From NCBI GenBank assembly GCA_032158295.1, contig CM063256.1:992001-1056000 (forward strand): a DNA stretch of 64,000 bases, written 5' to 3'. This document shows, in pieces, positions 46,641 to 58,299 of the stretch. Made by a program: the position numbers and the translations under genes. This DNA comes from Pycnopodia helianthoides (taxonomy: Eukaryota; Echinodermata; Asteroidea; Forcipulatida; Asteriidae). Each line of letters begins with the position of its first letter. The first letter of the stretch is position 1. The notes beneath the pieces were generated by a model. The model saw only the letters and a program-made list of their open reading frames with translations, had not been told where the DNA came from and searched no databases.

Positions 46641-49600
46641 GCTGTGCATAGACAAATAATAATGAGAACTATATAAGAACTGCGTATTATTATTATGATT
46701 ATAAAAGCAAATGCTTTTTTTTAATAGCTCTGACGGAAAAAGGTCAAATGTCAAAGGTCAAATGTGTTTGAGAATAGCTGCAATTCAAACAAATTTATGG
46801 TGAGACATTGTAAATATAACTCAATGCAGTGATTGGAAACTGCTATAAAGCTCTGTTTATCAAATTTAAACACTGACTTGATAAACTTGGAAACAAACTT
46901 TTTATTATGTACCATTCTACCTCCATGAATCAACCGATATACAAGATACCAAAAGGTAGTTTTATAGGTGTCTAATAAAGCAACATGGAACATTTGAAGG
47001 AAAAAACCTACCCCTTTACTGTGTGGAGAAGAAAAAGCATAATTGGTTCTATGCCATGATTAATCTAAGCACTTGAGCAGTGTTGGACAACTGAAATCAC
47101 AACCGCCATCGATTCAAAATCCTTCTACACTCTTTTACCTTTCACACCTTGGTGTATCGCCCCCAAGCCAAAACAAACAATTCCAGAACTTTTTATTGTC
47201 CAAATGCATTTCCTTTTTTCTTGAGGGGGAAATAAGGGGGGGGGGGTATGGGTTGAAAAGCCACAGAATGAGGACGCTGCCTGCCTAACTACATGGTTGG
47301 ACACCCCGCACCATTCAGGTGAGGTGTACTTCCGAACAATGAGTCCAATCATAGAAGCTCAATATGAAGAAAAAGGAGCGAGGGCCGAAGAGCTGCTTTC
47401 GGGCTGAGTGCAGCCCGTAACACAATCCCAGCACGCGAGTCTTCAATACACAACCCTCAGGATATGAAAACCGAGCCAACGATTATTGCTAGTGGAGTTT
47501 CTTCTGCTATTGACCCAATTTGGGGCTAGTGTTACCCCAAAACGGATCAGGAGGGGAACTTTCGCCAGGCAAAAATTGCACCAGATTAGTTGTTTTTCCC
47601 GTTAGGGGAGAAGCACCCCCTTATTACTCTGTTAAGGGCAGCCCAAGCCAGAGTGGGGAAACATTAATACAAGGTTTCATTTCTCCAACGGTTTGATTTG
47701 CGTTGGGTGTCATTATGCTGGTGCGCCTTTTAGGAATCCCCCGAGACCTTCATGAATATTCAAGAGAGTGGTTGTGGGGGCTCGTGGGATTACTTGAGTC
47801 GTATCTTATGAGATGCTGTCAATTTTGAGATGTTATAGCGCAGGTTTTTTTTTTCTCTCTCCCCTTATTTTGCCTGGAAGTAAGCGGCAGCTGCAGTGGC
47901 CAGTTAATTTGCTGTGCCATGAAAATCATCGTGCTTACTACACTATAAGCCAACAAAATTACACCTTTTTACTGTAACTTTGATTTCAAATTTAGAGAAA
48001 AAAATTATTACATTTAATGATTAGTTGATATATAAAAACACAACTAATAATGGTCCAATATGGAATTGATTGTTGCACACTTCAAGCCAAGTGTACACTA
48101 AATAAAACATTATTTGTCATAAACTTTAAAAAAAAAAACACAGGCCTGCTGGTCATTTTGATGCCGTCAATGTATTGACTTCAAATTAAATATACTTAAA
48201 AACTTGTGACTTTTCGTTTAGTCAGTGTTGATGGTGAATAAAATAAGAGTAACTTTCTCACTTATTTTACGTGACTCTTAGAAAGCAATACACAAATCTT
48301 GATTTCAAAGTGGCCACCTGAAGCAAGCATTATGCTATGGTAACATGGACCCCTAATTGGTAATAGCCCTGTACTCCCCTATTTTCCAATTATGCTGATC
48401 TTGAGGAAAGGGGGGCTGGGACTAGTGAGAGAGGGTTCAACCCCCTCCCGGGGTATCCATCCTGTCCCCTCGGTGCCCCAGAGACATGTCTGGGCACGTG
48501 CCTCAAACAGGTGGCTGACCCCACAAGTCGATACTGACAGTCAATGAAAATCAAGTACAAACACACTGCCATCGAACAAGGACCCCTTTACTCCAAACAA
48601 GGTCAAAAAGCTTGCCAGAAGATTCTTGAACTTCCAAGTTATTGAAACTTTTGTAAAGCCAGGCCACGTTCTGTGGGTTCAACCCCTCGGGGTAGTTATG
48701 CCGGTGCCTTTTCATTGAACTTTTTTGAATATTATTGCAGCGTCCAAAGTTCGTTGGCAGGAGCTTTTAAAGAAACTTCCGTGCCAACCCGACGAGGCCA
48801 AGTGAATAATGGGTTGCATGCCGGGGGTATGGACCTGAACCTAAGAGCCTAACCACACCGGGGTAATTACCCTACGCGATAGTCTTATCACCCACCTCCA
48901 TCTCATTTCAACTCCACTGTGCATTTTTAAAAAGTTCATATGAAACGTGAATTAATTCTAATTTAGATGTCGAAGCGTTTAAGCCTAACCTAAAGGGTAA
49001 TTATACCCATTATAAGCCCAGTGATATGCCAAGCTTTCTACTAAATTATTCAAGTAGGAAGCGTTCTAGTCCGGTTAATTCATTTCGGTAAAATTGTGTT
49101 TATTGGATCTACTTTTTTTTTCATTTTGTAATAAGTGCCCAAGGGGGCCATTCTTGGGCCGAAATCGCACTTCGGGAGTTGTGTTCTTTCGCCTTGATCT
49201 ATTTTGTTGCTGATTTCCAAAGGTTCAATTGTATTTCTTTTTTTCTTTTTTCTTTTTTTTCCGCGGTGTATAAGGTCCGCTTACAATTCCCGATCATAAT
49301 AAATCCACCACCGGCTTTCTTTCTATATAACTGCGGGACTTGGGTATTGTGAGCGTCACATTAGAGTGTTGTGGCGTGGAAAATTTGGGCGGTTTTGAGC
49401 ATTACTCGACATGAGCAATTATTATGCCCCGTGGTTGTGACGCGCTGTTTGCAAAAAGTACCAATGATTTTTCCCCTACTTTGCATTGCAATAACACTAG
49501 AAATCTACATGCAGCTATGCTTTTTTTCAAAGCCACGTTTGGGCAGCATTCAGTGATTGTGTTTTTGAAGGGTTGTGCTGTAGTCAATTTGGGAGCCGAT

Positions 49601-49781
49601 GGAAAAATTAGTAATTTATCATCTGAAACTTCGTGTAGTTGAAAGTTGGTTCCCTATACCTGTTAGCTGTTCACTTGTTCATGATGTCAAGTAAAATGTA
49701 TTCAATCCAATCTTTAAATTGAAATGTTTGTTTTTCTCTACTAATGCTCCCAAACGACATCATGCTAAAAGTTTCCGCCAT
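46641..49781. other. No gene supported; several GC-richer, conserved-looking blocks
   Basis: Blocks at 47380-47900, 48370-48560 and 48640-48910 are less AT-rich than their surroundings. No protein family is recognised in any frame. TGTCAAAGGTCAAATG at about 46747 resembles a nuclear-receptor DR1 site. A pure pyrimidine tract lies at 49234-49262. Confidence 0.4.
49234..49262. repeat. Pure pyrimidine tract
   Basis: About 29 bases of T and C only, ending at CCGCGG. Confidence 0.8.
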
Positions 49782-50035
49782 ATTTCCCCGTACAGCCTCG
49801 GTTTGATGAATATGTTAATTTATGGTCATTGATGTAGTCCCTAGCTATAATACCTCTAATCTGTTTATAAAAATCACAGCGGCGAGATAGCAATAGCCGA
49901 AATGTTTGTTAACACTGCTACCATTGTCGTCTTGATCCCTGTTTCAAATAGCGATTATAAAGAGATGATTCGCCGAAAAGGGACCATACTATTTTCCCGT
50001 ACAGCCTGTTTTGGTCGCATTGATTTAGAAAGCTT
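49782..50035. mobile_element. Two fragments of the GCCTCAGTTTGG repeat family
   Basis: CCCCGTACAGCCTCGGTTTG at about 49787 and GACCATACTATTTTCCCGTA with CAGCCTGTTTTGG at about 49981 match the 31.6- and 37.5-kb segments. They are partial and diverged. Confidence 0.4.
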
Positions 50036-52183
50036 AAGTACAATATGGTTGCAACATGATCATGTTTGTTCTACCACTGCCCCACAAATGGTCTTAAAAC
50101 ACCTTACAGGTAAAACCTCCATGGAGATATATCCCTATTGGAATTGCCACATGGCAGCAGACAGAGGCCCATCCACATAACGTGCTACAGGTTAAACCAC
50201 AATTCAGATTTATACTGAATGTGTAATTATATAGTAAACAAGTGTCATCAAATTCGATAATTTCATATTTTCTGTAGCTCTCCATCTATCTTTCTAACCT
50301 GTTCACCATCTCGCTCCAGTCCAAAGTTCAAAATCGGCCCAGCAGTAGTGCGTTTTATGACCGCTTCAAGAAAATATATGACGGGAATTGGAGAATAAAG
50401 ACGGGAATAATTTAGAAACCACCAGTTCTATTCCTGGAGTGGAAGGGTTGCACGACCGCTGGCAGATTGGGTGATCATGTTTGCATTATACTTTTAACAG
50501 AAATATGCGATTATGCCGCACGCGTGCAACAGAGATGAAATTGCTGATAAGCGAAGCGAGACTGTTCCATTTTGTGGACTGTACCAACTCGTCCTGGACG
50601 AAATTTCGGAGGGGCTAAAATAGTATTGTGTGGAGACCGGTTGCAGTGGTACAATCCAAACAGGAAAATTACTGGGAAACACATTACTAGATACATGTTT
50701 ATTGAAGCATGTTTCTGTTGCTGTGTTTGTATGTTCTTACAATAATGTACAATCAATAATAAACCGGATGTGTCTTTCCACACTTTGTGTTTAGGTTGAT
50801 ATTTAACAAAAAAACTATTCACACGGTGTCCCAGTATTAACAGCTAATGACTTTGCCAAACCACCATAAGTAATATGTAGGGCCTATATATACCTGTGAG
50901 TGTAACATACTGTTCTCGTGTATAATTATAAGAAGTATCAATGTTTGAAGGAAATGCCTGTTATTTATTTACATTACTAACAATTGTCGAATGGACGGCA
51001 CTTTGTTCTCGTCTTAACTTTTCAGATGAAAAGTCTAACACCCAATCGAATGTGTTTCATGCGACTTTGTCTTACTGGCATTATATCCTCAGCTTTTCGT
51101 CTTGGTATTCTACACAAAATGTGGCAGTGAACTTTCGTCATGGAAAATCCTGAACTTTATGTCAAGTTTTTCTTGACATATTAAAAAGAAATTAAAAAGA
51201 AGCTGCTTGCTCAAAAGGCAGTAAACGTAATTTGCTAAATTTTCGAATTCACTAAAAGCCTCATCATTTTCAAAGCAACTTCAACATTTTGGAAGTTGAA
51301 GATGATTAAAAGGCAGTTAAACACAGTTTGCCCTTTTTGGATGATTACCAAAAGTGACAAATCTGTGTAGTTATGTGTAAATATTATCAAACTAAACCGT
51401 TTATTTTCAAACTAAATGACCGCTGCATGCGTTGTCGCTCAAAGGGCAGTAGACGGCTATTATCAAATCATGGAGGGATGAAATTTTCCTCCATGCTCAA
51501 ACACAAAGTACTATTTTGTATGCATGTTTCCACCCGTAGCTTACATGTTGACAGGGCTGATCGTTTATTGAACAAGAAGTCATTTCGATTTGTTGGACCT
51601 AGGTTCGCCGTCTCCAGCGCATCACGCCGTATTAACGATGCACAATTCCGAAGTTGTCGGGACCACAACATGCGACACACGAAGCGAAACCAAACGAAAA
51701 TATTGTGGAGGGGTCCAACCGATCCGCTGTCGGATCCTTTATGTCAATAATCACCGGCCCGTAAGATACAAACAAGCCTGTCGAACAAAGCCTAACTACG
51801 GCTTCGCTAGGTCGAAATGAATGACATTTTCATAAACGCGCACACAATATACGCTGAATGAATCCAGACGTGGTTTTTGTTTTGCTTTATATTTAAAAAC
51901 GGATATTTCGCAACATGCAATTTTATTTTGACCTTGAGTGAATCTGAGAATTAGTCTTCAGAGGTCGGTTGATATTATTTCTGATCTAAATATTGTTTGG
52001 AGGCTATTATGACTAAGTGAATAGAGAGATCATGAGTTGGGACTGTATTTTTGCAATCTGCACAGCTTACATTTTTGGTTCGAGTCTTAAACACCTGAAA
52101 CAGTTCCACACAAATATATCGGGCAATCTAGTAAGTCAACATTTGTAATTAACCCACTGTAATGACACACCTCTTGTGCAAAT
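50036..52183. other. No gene supported
   Basis: Frames at 51373-51820 overlap in several phases and have no domain. The sequence around 51400-51800 is GC-richer and could be a conserved block. Confidence 0.4.
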
Positions 52184-52432
52184 ATGTCCAATTTATTGTC
52201 CATGGGTTGGAGACCACTTCAACAGGGTGGTCCCAGCGAGTCCGAAGCCCCTTTCAGTCAGTCATCGCGAGGCACCGCTTCCAAACCGGAGCAAACAGTC
52301 ATTGTCAGCCGCACGCGACCCACTATTGACCCGCCCCAGAGTTCTGTTGTTTCACGCTTTATGGGGCCTCCAGTCAGGACTGGATTTTTTTGTCTTCTTC
52401 AAAAGGGCGATATTGATCGGTTGCTATGGTGA
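52184..52432 (+). CDS. Open frame of 82 codons in a GC-richer block, doubtful
   Basis: A true ATG frame begins MSNLLSMGWRPLQQGGPSES and ends QKGDIDRLLW. A second plus-strand frame over the same DNA is also long, which suggests that local GC content, not selection, keeps both open. It lies about 400 bp from the promoter-like block at 52.74-52.90 kb. No domain is recognised. Confidence 0.15.
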   Translation: MSNLLSMGWRPLQQGGPSESEAPFSQSSRGTASKPEQTVIVSRTRPTIDPPQSSVVSRFMGPPVRTGFFCLLQKGDIDRLLW

Positions 52433-52737
52433 TGTTATGAAAACATCCCCGTAACAATCAGCGGAGAGAGATTAGACGCGCGTGGATGTAATCTTTGCGG
52501 CAAACACCCCATGCATGGGTTACATCACAAATTCTACATCCATACAATCTTACTGCCGCTAACAACCAGCCTCATTTTGTTTGCCTCTTATCTCCCTTAG
52601 CCATAATAATCTTAATGATACCTTCTTTTGTTCTCTTCTTTACAACCCTTTTAACATTCTCGTGAATGTTGTTTCGACCCGCACCTTTGTGGGGTTCCCA
52701 CTCGCGTGCCACAGCTTAACAAAAAGTCCGAACATTA

Positions 52738-52900
52738 TTATTTATACGGTCTGATCCCTACAGACTTATTATTGCCCGAGAAAATCGACCCTGATGCGAA
52801 CATCTGCCAGGCATGGAGACTGGCGCCGTGGGACGCTAGGCGGTCACTGATTGGCTGGCGGCACGCGTTCAACTTTGCGGATGCATTGTGGGAACTGTAG
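52738..52900. promoter_or_regulatory. Promoter-like block: ZNF143/STAF-type site, CCAAT box, minus-strand TATA-like word
   Basis: The complement of 52879-52900 reads CTACAG followed by TTCCCACAATGCATCC. This agrees well with the ZNF143/STAF site, including its ACTACA extension. GATTGGCTGG (inverted CCAAT) lies at 52849-52858. GTATAAATA occurs on the minus strand at about 52739-52747. ZNF143 sites are concentrated in promoters of animal mRNA and small-RNA genes. A minus-strand start near 52710 would put the ZNF143 site at about -180, but no known small RNA is recognised there. The transcript, if any, is unknown. Confidence 0.45.
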
Positions 52901-55711
52901 AAGAGTGACGGTGAAAATGGATGTGCCGAGTTCCATATAGCTGCGATAGTTGTTACAGTGGAACTGCGATATTAAGCTATGACATGGAATTGATGAGTGT
53001 AGGAAACATGAGAAAGAAATGTTTGATAACTTATTGTCACATTTTTATAGAGATATTACAATATACTATGACACAATTAGATTTTTGCATACTAATTATT
53101 ATAATATAGCCCTTATCATATTTACATGAATGTCTATGATTATGGGAAAATTCAGTTGAAGATATCAATATTACATTATCGATAACGATGATGTAAATAC
53201 TGCTCTTTGACTCCTATTTTCACCTTTATCCAAACACAAAAAAAACATGAACACATATTGTGCAAGCCATTATCAACATTTCCAGCCTGTTTCTGCAAAC
53301 TTGTACACAGTACGTTCAAAATTAACAACGCAGTTATCGAAATTAACGTTAATAAGAAGAATGTGATGAAATCCCACTGCATGTCGAGAACGCAAGCTGT
53401 ATTTATGAAAATGTTTGTTATATTTTTTTAACCATACAGTTGTGCTAAATAATATCGTTGAACCATTTTACAACAAAAGTGAGAATTGCGACCTTCTTTA
53501 AGATGAAAATTCAACTAATCTGTTTTTGTGTTCACTTCATAAAGTTCTTTTAAAACATTTATTGTTTTTATTTCATCGAGAGAGGGCAGTATACTTCGAT
53601 AGAAAATAACTGCATTTAAAATAGGCCGTACTGTACTGCGAGTATCCCATCATTAAGACAACATCTTTGGACTCGGTTTTCTGCTTTGTTTGCTTGAAGT
53701 GAAAGTGATAATTTGCGGTTGAAAACCAATGCATCGTGTGTAAAGTTCTACATCTTTTAGTTTTGATTCGTTGTAGAGAAGCGATTAACTTTGTGATAGG
53801 TATAAACTTATTTTTTTTAAGAGAATGGTTATTTTCAAAACTCAGAAATTCACTAATAAACAAAAACACCAACAACTACCCTAAAACACACAACCCCTCC
53901 CCCCCAAAAAACAAACAAACAAATAAACAAACCCCAAAACAAAAACCAAAACCGGACAAGGCTGACCATGAAGATCGATACTGCCATATCGATACTGACC
54001 ATGAAGATCAATACTGCCCTATAAGACTTTAGCCTGTTCGATACAAAAAAATCAACCTGCACAGAGATTATCTACACCGCAATTTAATCGTATATCGATC
54101 CACCGTACTGAAGGGCAGACTCCCACTTCTTCAAAACGAGTAGTAATTTTCGGATCACAATGAAGTTGAGAACGGTTTTAAAATGGTAAATTATTGTGCT
54201 TGGCACCACGTTGGCTGCACAGTAAACTTACACTTGTTTAACACTGTACATGAACATGAAAGTGCTGTAAAATTTAAGCAAGCATTAAGTTATAAACTTT
54301 GACAAGTTTTTTTTCCTTCTTCGTGAGGATTGGCATTGCTATGAGTATACTATGTTTATTGTGCTGTACGGTGGGTACCGGTATATACGTTATACGATGA
54401 GTTTGGAATTTGTAATGTTGTATCTAAAATTGTACCGATATCTTGGATAATACATAGTTGGAGTAAAAGCATGTGACCGCCAAGGTTTTCTTTTTGGAAA
54501 ACCACTTTCAATTAAAGTTACCTAGAACGGGAACCTGTTTGCGTAATAGGTTTTATAAATTGGAAAAACACTCTAAATCACGTTAGATGGGATTTGAGCC
54601 TGTGAAGACAACCTCTGATAAGATTGGATGATGGTTGAGTTTATTTATTCATTCACAGAACATGCAATACAATCTAGTAGCCTACAGTTGTGAACTTTGA
54701 GTGGTATGTTTTGCTAAAACCCAATATTATTATCCATAATGGTATATACATTTGCCGTATGGCCGGAGATCGGTACAATCACCAAACCGAAAAGGTCGCA
54801 ATTAATTACCCACAAGTTGAAAAGGGGGAACTCTTAGATTGTTTGCTTTTCTTCAAACCGCCTTCCTGCATGATTGCAATTACTGAAGAAAACTAACTCA
54901 AGAATAGTGTAGAAAAACAGACCCAGAGGGCTTGGGTTCTAATGAAATCCAAAGCTCGGCGATTTTCCTGCATGATCTGAGCCAAAAGCCCGGCTTTTCC
55001 GATGTATTGTTAGCTCTTCCCCCTTTTTACGGTGCCTTGTTGTTGGGGGTTTGCGGGGTTGAGAGCCGGAGGCGATTTGCCAATCCCTGATTTGAATGAG
55101 AATAAACACCATCAAAGACGTTCGCGTGCCGGCCACGTGCCCATTCGAGGAGGCTCGGTTGGAATGTATTGATTTTTTTCGCACCTCCAGGCCAAAATTC
55201 AAAATCTTAAGATACAACCTTTGACAGAGAGCTTTTTTCCATTTTAGGCATGTTCATACGTACTATAGAGGGGTATGGATGAGATATTTGATTCAGCCGA
55301 GGTGCTTTTGAAATGAACAAAAAGTATATTACAGCGGATTTGTATTGCTAAATACTGCGATGAACGGAACCGTTAACTAAAACACAACCACCACCCCACA
55401 AAAAACGCAATACAAGACAAGATTCAAATGTGTAAGGTATTATGGTTTGCTAACCTACACATCTATTCACAGCTAAGAGTGCACTACTGATATCAGAAAG
55501 ATCGTAAAATAAGATCAGAAGAAGAAATCTGAAGAATGATCACAAACATTTCCCCCAATCTTACAATCTCAAAGCTCACTTAGTAAAAAGAGGAACCGGT
55601 TCTTAATATAGTTATTTTCCAATGAAATGCTGTGGTGAGTGGTAAAACGAGTTCTTGTATGAAAAAAACCACTCAAAACGTGTAAATGTTTAAATTCCCT
55701 TTTTTTCAAAT
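52901..55711. other. No gene supported; simple repeats
   Basis: An A/C-only tract lies at about 53880-53955. A 34-bp unit beginning GACCATGAAGATC is duplicated at 53963-54023. The frames that cover it (53736-54032) are artefacts of the repeat. Confidence 0.45.
53963..54023. repeat. 34-bp tandem duplication, about 1.8 copies
   Basis: GACCATGAAGATCGATACTG at 53963 recurs as GACCATGAAGATCAATACTG at 53997. Confidence 0.75.
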
Positions 55712-55828
55712 ATCAGGTAATAAACCACTATGGAAACTGACTGGGTGAATTTTTTTTGGGGGTGGTTGAACAAAGAAAAGTCGACAAGAGCGGGATTTGA
55801 ACCTGCGGCCTCCGGACTAACGTGCCGT
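55712..55828 (-). mobile_element. tRNA-derived SINE, GAGCGCTGGCAC family, copy 4 (truncated)
   Basis: On the minus strand it reads ACGTTAGTCCGGAGGCCGCA, B box GGTTCAAATCCCG, then CTTTTCTTTGTTCAACC and the tail complementary to AATAAACCACTATGGAAACTG. The tRNA 5' half is missing. Confidence 0.75.
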
Positions 55829-56819
55829 TTTTTTCGTACAACATTGATTCTGGTTAATGGAATGGTGAGAACTGGTACGCCAATGGTGTAGGCCTACCTT
55901 TCATTTAGGGGCTGTATTATATTAGCTTACAAACACATACCTGCATTATTGATTGGAGTTAGATGATGTATTTCTTTAATCAGTGCGACTGACTAGATCT
56001 TTAAGATGTTATGTAATCTTTTAAAGATTCATTAAAACAGTTATATATTAGCTTTCAAACAAATTAATGTCATGTTTGGTCTCTGTCGAAGCACATCATG
56101 AAGATCGATAAAGAAAATGAGAGAGATTTCACAAATATTTATTCTTAAAAAAAATGTACAATCTAACAATAATTTGTTTTGGTCGATGGGGAAGTAAATT
56201 CATTGACATGTATTTAGATTACCCTTCAGATTCTATAGTCAGAAACAAAATAAATAAAAGCAAATTTGCTGTAAACCTTGCCCCGGTGATGACGTGAATG
56301 GTACAAATTTAGCTTACAAAAACACAATTTCCGGATGTCAAACCTTTTACGGAGACCTGGATCCCGTGAAACCACTTTCCCGTTTGATTATTTTTGTTTC
56401 ATTGTTCGTAATGCACAATTTATGTCGACCTTGCAGGAATCCCTATATGCATTATCAGCAGTGCATTTTGAGATCCAACTGATTGCAATTAGTACATCAT
56501 GAATGAGCTGACTGCGTTTCCCTGCGAATAAAATGGCCGCCTTAACCCACACTGAACGATTGAATGCTCCTTGTAACTAATGGTTTTGTAACTTCTGAGA
56601 GTTTCCACATATTATGGTACAGGGTATTCAAGTAAAAAACTAAAAGGTACTTCGAGGAGATTCATAAATTAATCACATGTGGGCATTACGAAATTATTTT
56701 AGCAGCTGATAACTTGTTTGGTTTGAAGGAGATCCACTCGATGACGATTCAGTTCGCATTATAAACCCTACGGGGGGTTACTGTCATCAGGGTTTACTTT
56801 GTTTGATTGTGTCTGGTGT
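55829..56819. other. No gene seen
   Basis: AT-rich unique sequence. Nothing recognised. Confidence 0.5.
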
Positions 56820-56918
56820 AATCATTGTCTCATTTCAACATGTTTGTATTTTTAATGTCAGCTGGTTGTTTAACTGTTTTTTTCGTACCCTGTGAAATAA
56901 TAAATGAAATGAAATGCA
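56820..56918 (+). mobile_element. LINE-type 3' tail
   Basis: TTTCGTACCCTGTGAAATAA, then TAAATGAAATGAAATG, is the style of a non-LTR retrotransposon end with a short tail repeat. No coding part is present. Confidence 0.4.
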
Positions 56919-56982
56919 AATTGTACTCGGCGAACCTTCAACGAAATCACATTTTGTGTGGTTTAATAACTGCTTGCCTTAA

Positions 56983-57360
56983 AGGCACAGTACATGTTTG
57001 GTAATGACTCTGAAAATTAATGGTTATAAAAACTTACTTGTTAAGAAATACAGCAGCTTTGGGTAGTATAATGAATTCTGAGAAACTTTCAACTTTGAAG
57101 TACTACGGTTATGGAAAATATATTACTTTTTATTCCACAAAATTTGAATCTGAGAAGCGTTTCTGTCTCAGACTGTTGTATTCCTATGGGGAATATTCTT
57201 CCTGCGTGGAAATATTCGCTCCGGTTTTTCGGTGACATCCCAAAAACGCGACCACCTTTTGAAGTGAAATTTCACAGGTTAGTTTTATTGTACGTATACC
57301 TACATTTATATAGGATTAACACAATCAGTAGGCTCCAATTACCAAACGTATGCAGCACCT
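56983..57360. mobile_element. TTAA-flanked MITE, AGGCACAGTACATG family
   Basis: TTAA at 56979-56982 and 57361-57364 flank a 378-bp element. It starts AGGCACAGTACATGTTTGGT and ends with the diverged complement of AGGTGCTGCATACGTTTGGT. Interior words AAAACTTACTTG and TCTGAGAAACTTTC are shared with 28254-28530. The frames in it are not genes. Confidence 0.85.
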
Positions 57361-58200
57361 TTAAGAGCGATTATACACTGTTGGTTTTCTGGAAAGCATA
57401 CTTATCCCAAGCGAAGAAATAATTCATAAATAAAATAACCTGTGCACATGTCATGGACGTTCATTAAACGATGTTTAATCGTAAGGTTCTTGTAACGAAG
57501 AAGAAAGTAAATAGAAAGATGTTGGTCTGAAATGACGGCAAATTCCAGGTGTTTTATTTTAAATGATTGTGTAAAACGTAAAAGCCGTTGGCATCAATAA
57601 GCAAAATAAAAACATGAGTAAATAAACAACGTTAGTTTGTACGAGTAAGTGATCCAACTGTTTGTATATGGATGGGTGAAGACGCAAATAAGCCCAAATA
57701 AACATCACACCAGATGTTTATTACTGAATAGATTTTCTACTTTCGAGTCATATTTATTACCGTAAACTAATGTTGTTTTTATTCAATTTGAATAGCCGCA
57801 TGTTTATTAACTAGACATTCGGGAGCATCATGTCATAGTTGTTGTTATTTTACGGAAAATAAAAATGCAAGGCCATGAAGCTAGAAAGATAACGGGACCA
57901 ATCTTCATTTCGAAATGATTTATCCCTGATTTCAGTGCTGTTTTTTCTCTGGCAATGTAGCCTGCTCATAACAAGCCAAATTTAATCATGTGCTGTAAAT
58001 GGTTGTAAAATCTGTTTAAACTTTTCATTGCTATTGCCTTACTTATCAACATGACAGTCTGCGAAAATTACATCCATGTAATGAGTATAGTGCCCTTAGT
58101 CTTTCAGAGTACAGTTTTGGTGGTGGCATCATATCTCTTTTTTGAATATAGTACGAAAAGAACCAATACCGGTAATCAACGTTTCGAATAGTTAGTGTTA
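57361..58200. other. No gene seen
   Basis: AT-rich unique sequence without recognised features. Confidence 0.5.
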
Positions 58201-58299
58201 GGCCGTGTACGTGCGTTGAAGTATAGAACGTGCTTAGCAACACCTTTAGCAACAATCGTAGCCGTAGCCGTAGCCGTATCCGCCAATTCTGATACGGAT
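58201..58299. mobile_element. MITE, GGCTGTGTCC family, copy 5 (left arm deleted)
   Basis: The core TTGAAGTATAGAACGTGC and TTAGCAACACC precede GTAGCCGTAGCCGTAGCCGT and ATCCGCCAATTCTGATACGG. The right arm has four tandem GTAGCC-type units. Confidence 0.65.

Noticed and set aside
53736..54032. 98-codon ORF with a KQTNKQTPKQKPKP stretch
   Set aside because: It is produced by an A/C-only tract and a 34-bp tandem duplication.
57020..57422. Overlapping ORFs of 71 and 103 codons
   Set aside because: They lie mostly inside the TTAA-type MITE at 56983-57360.
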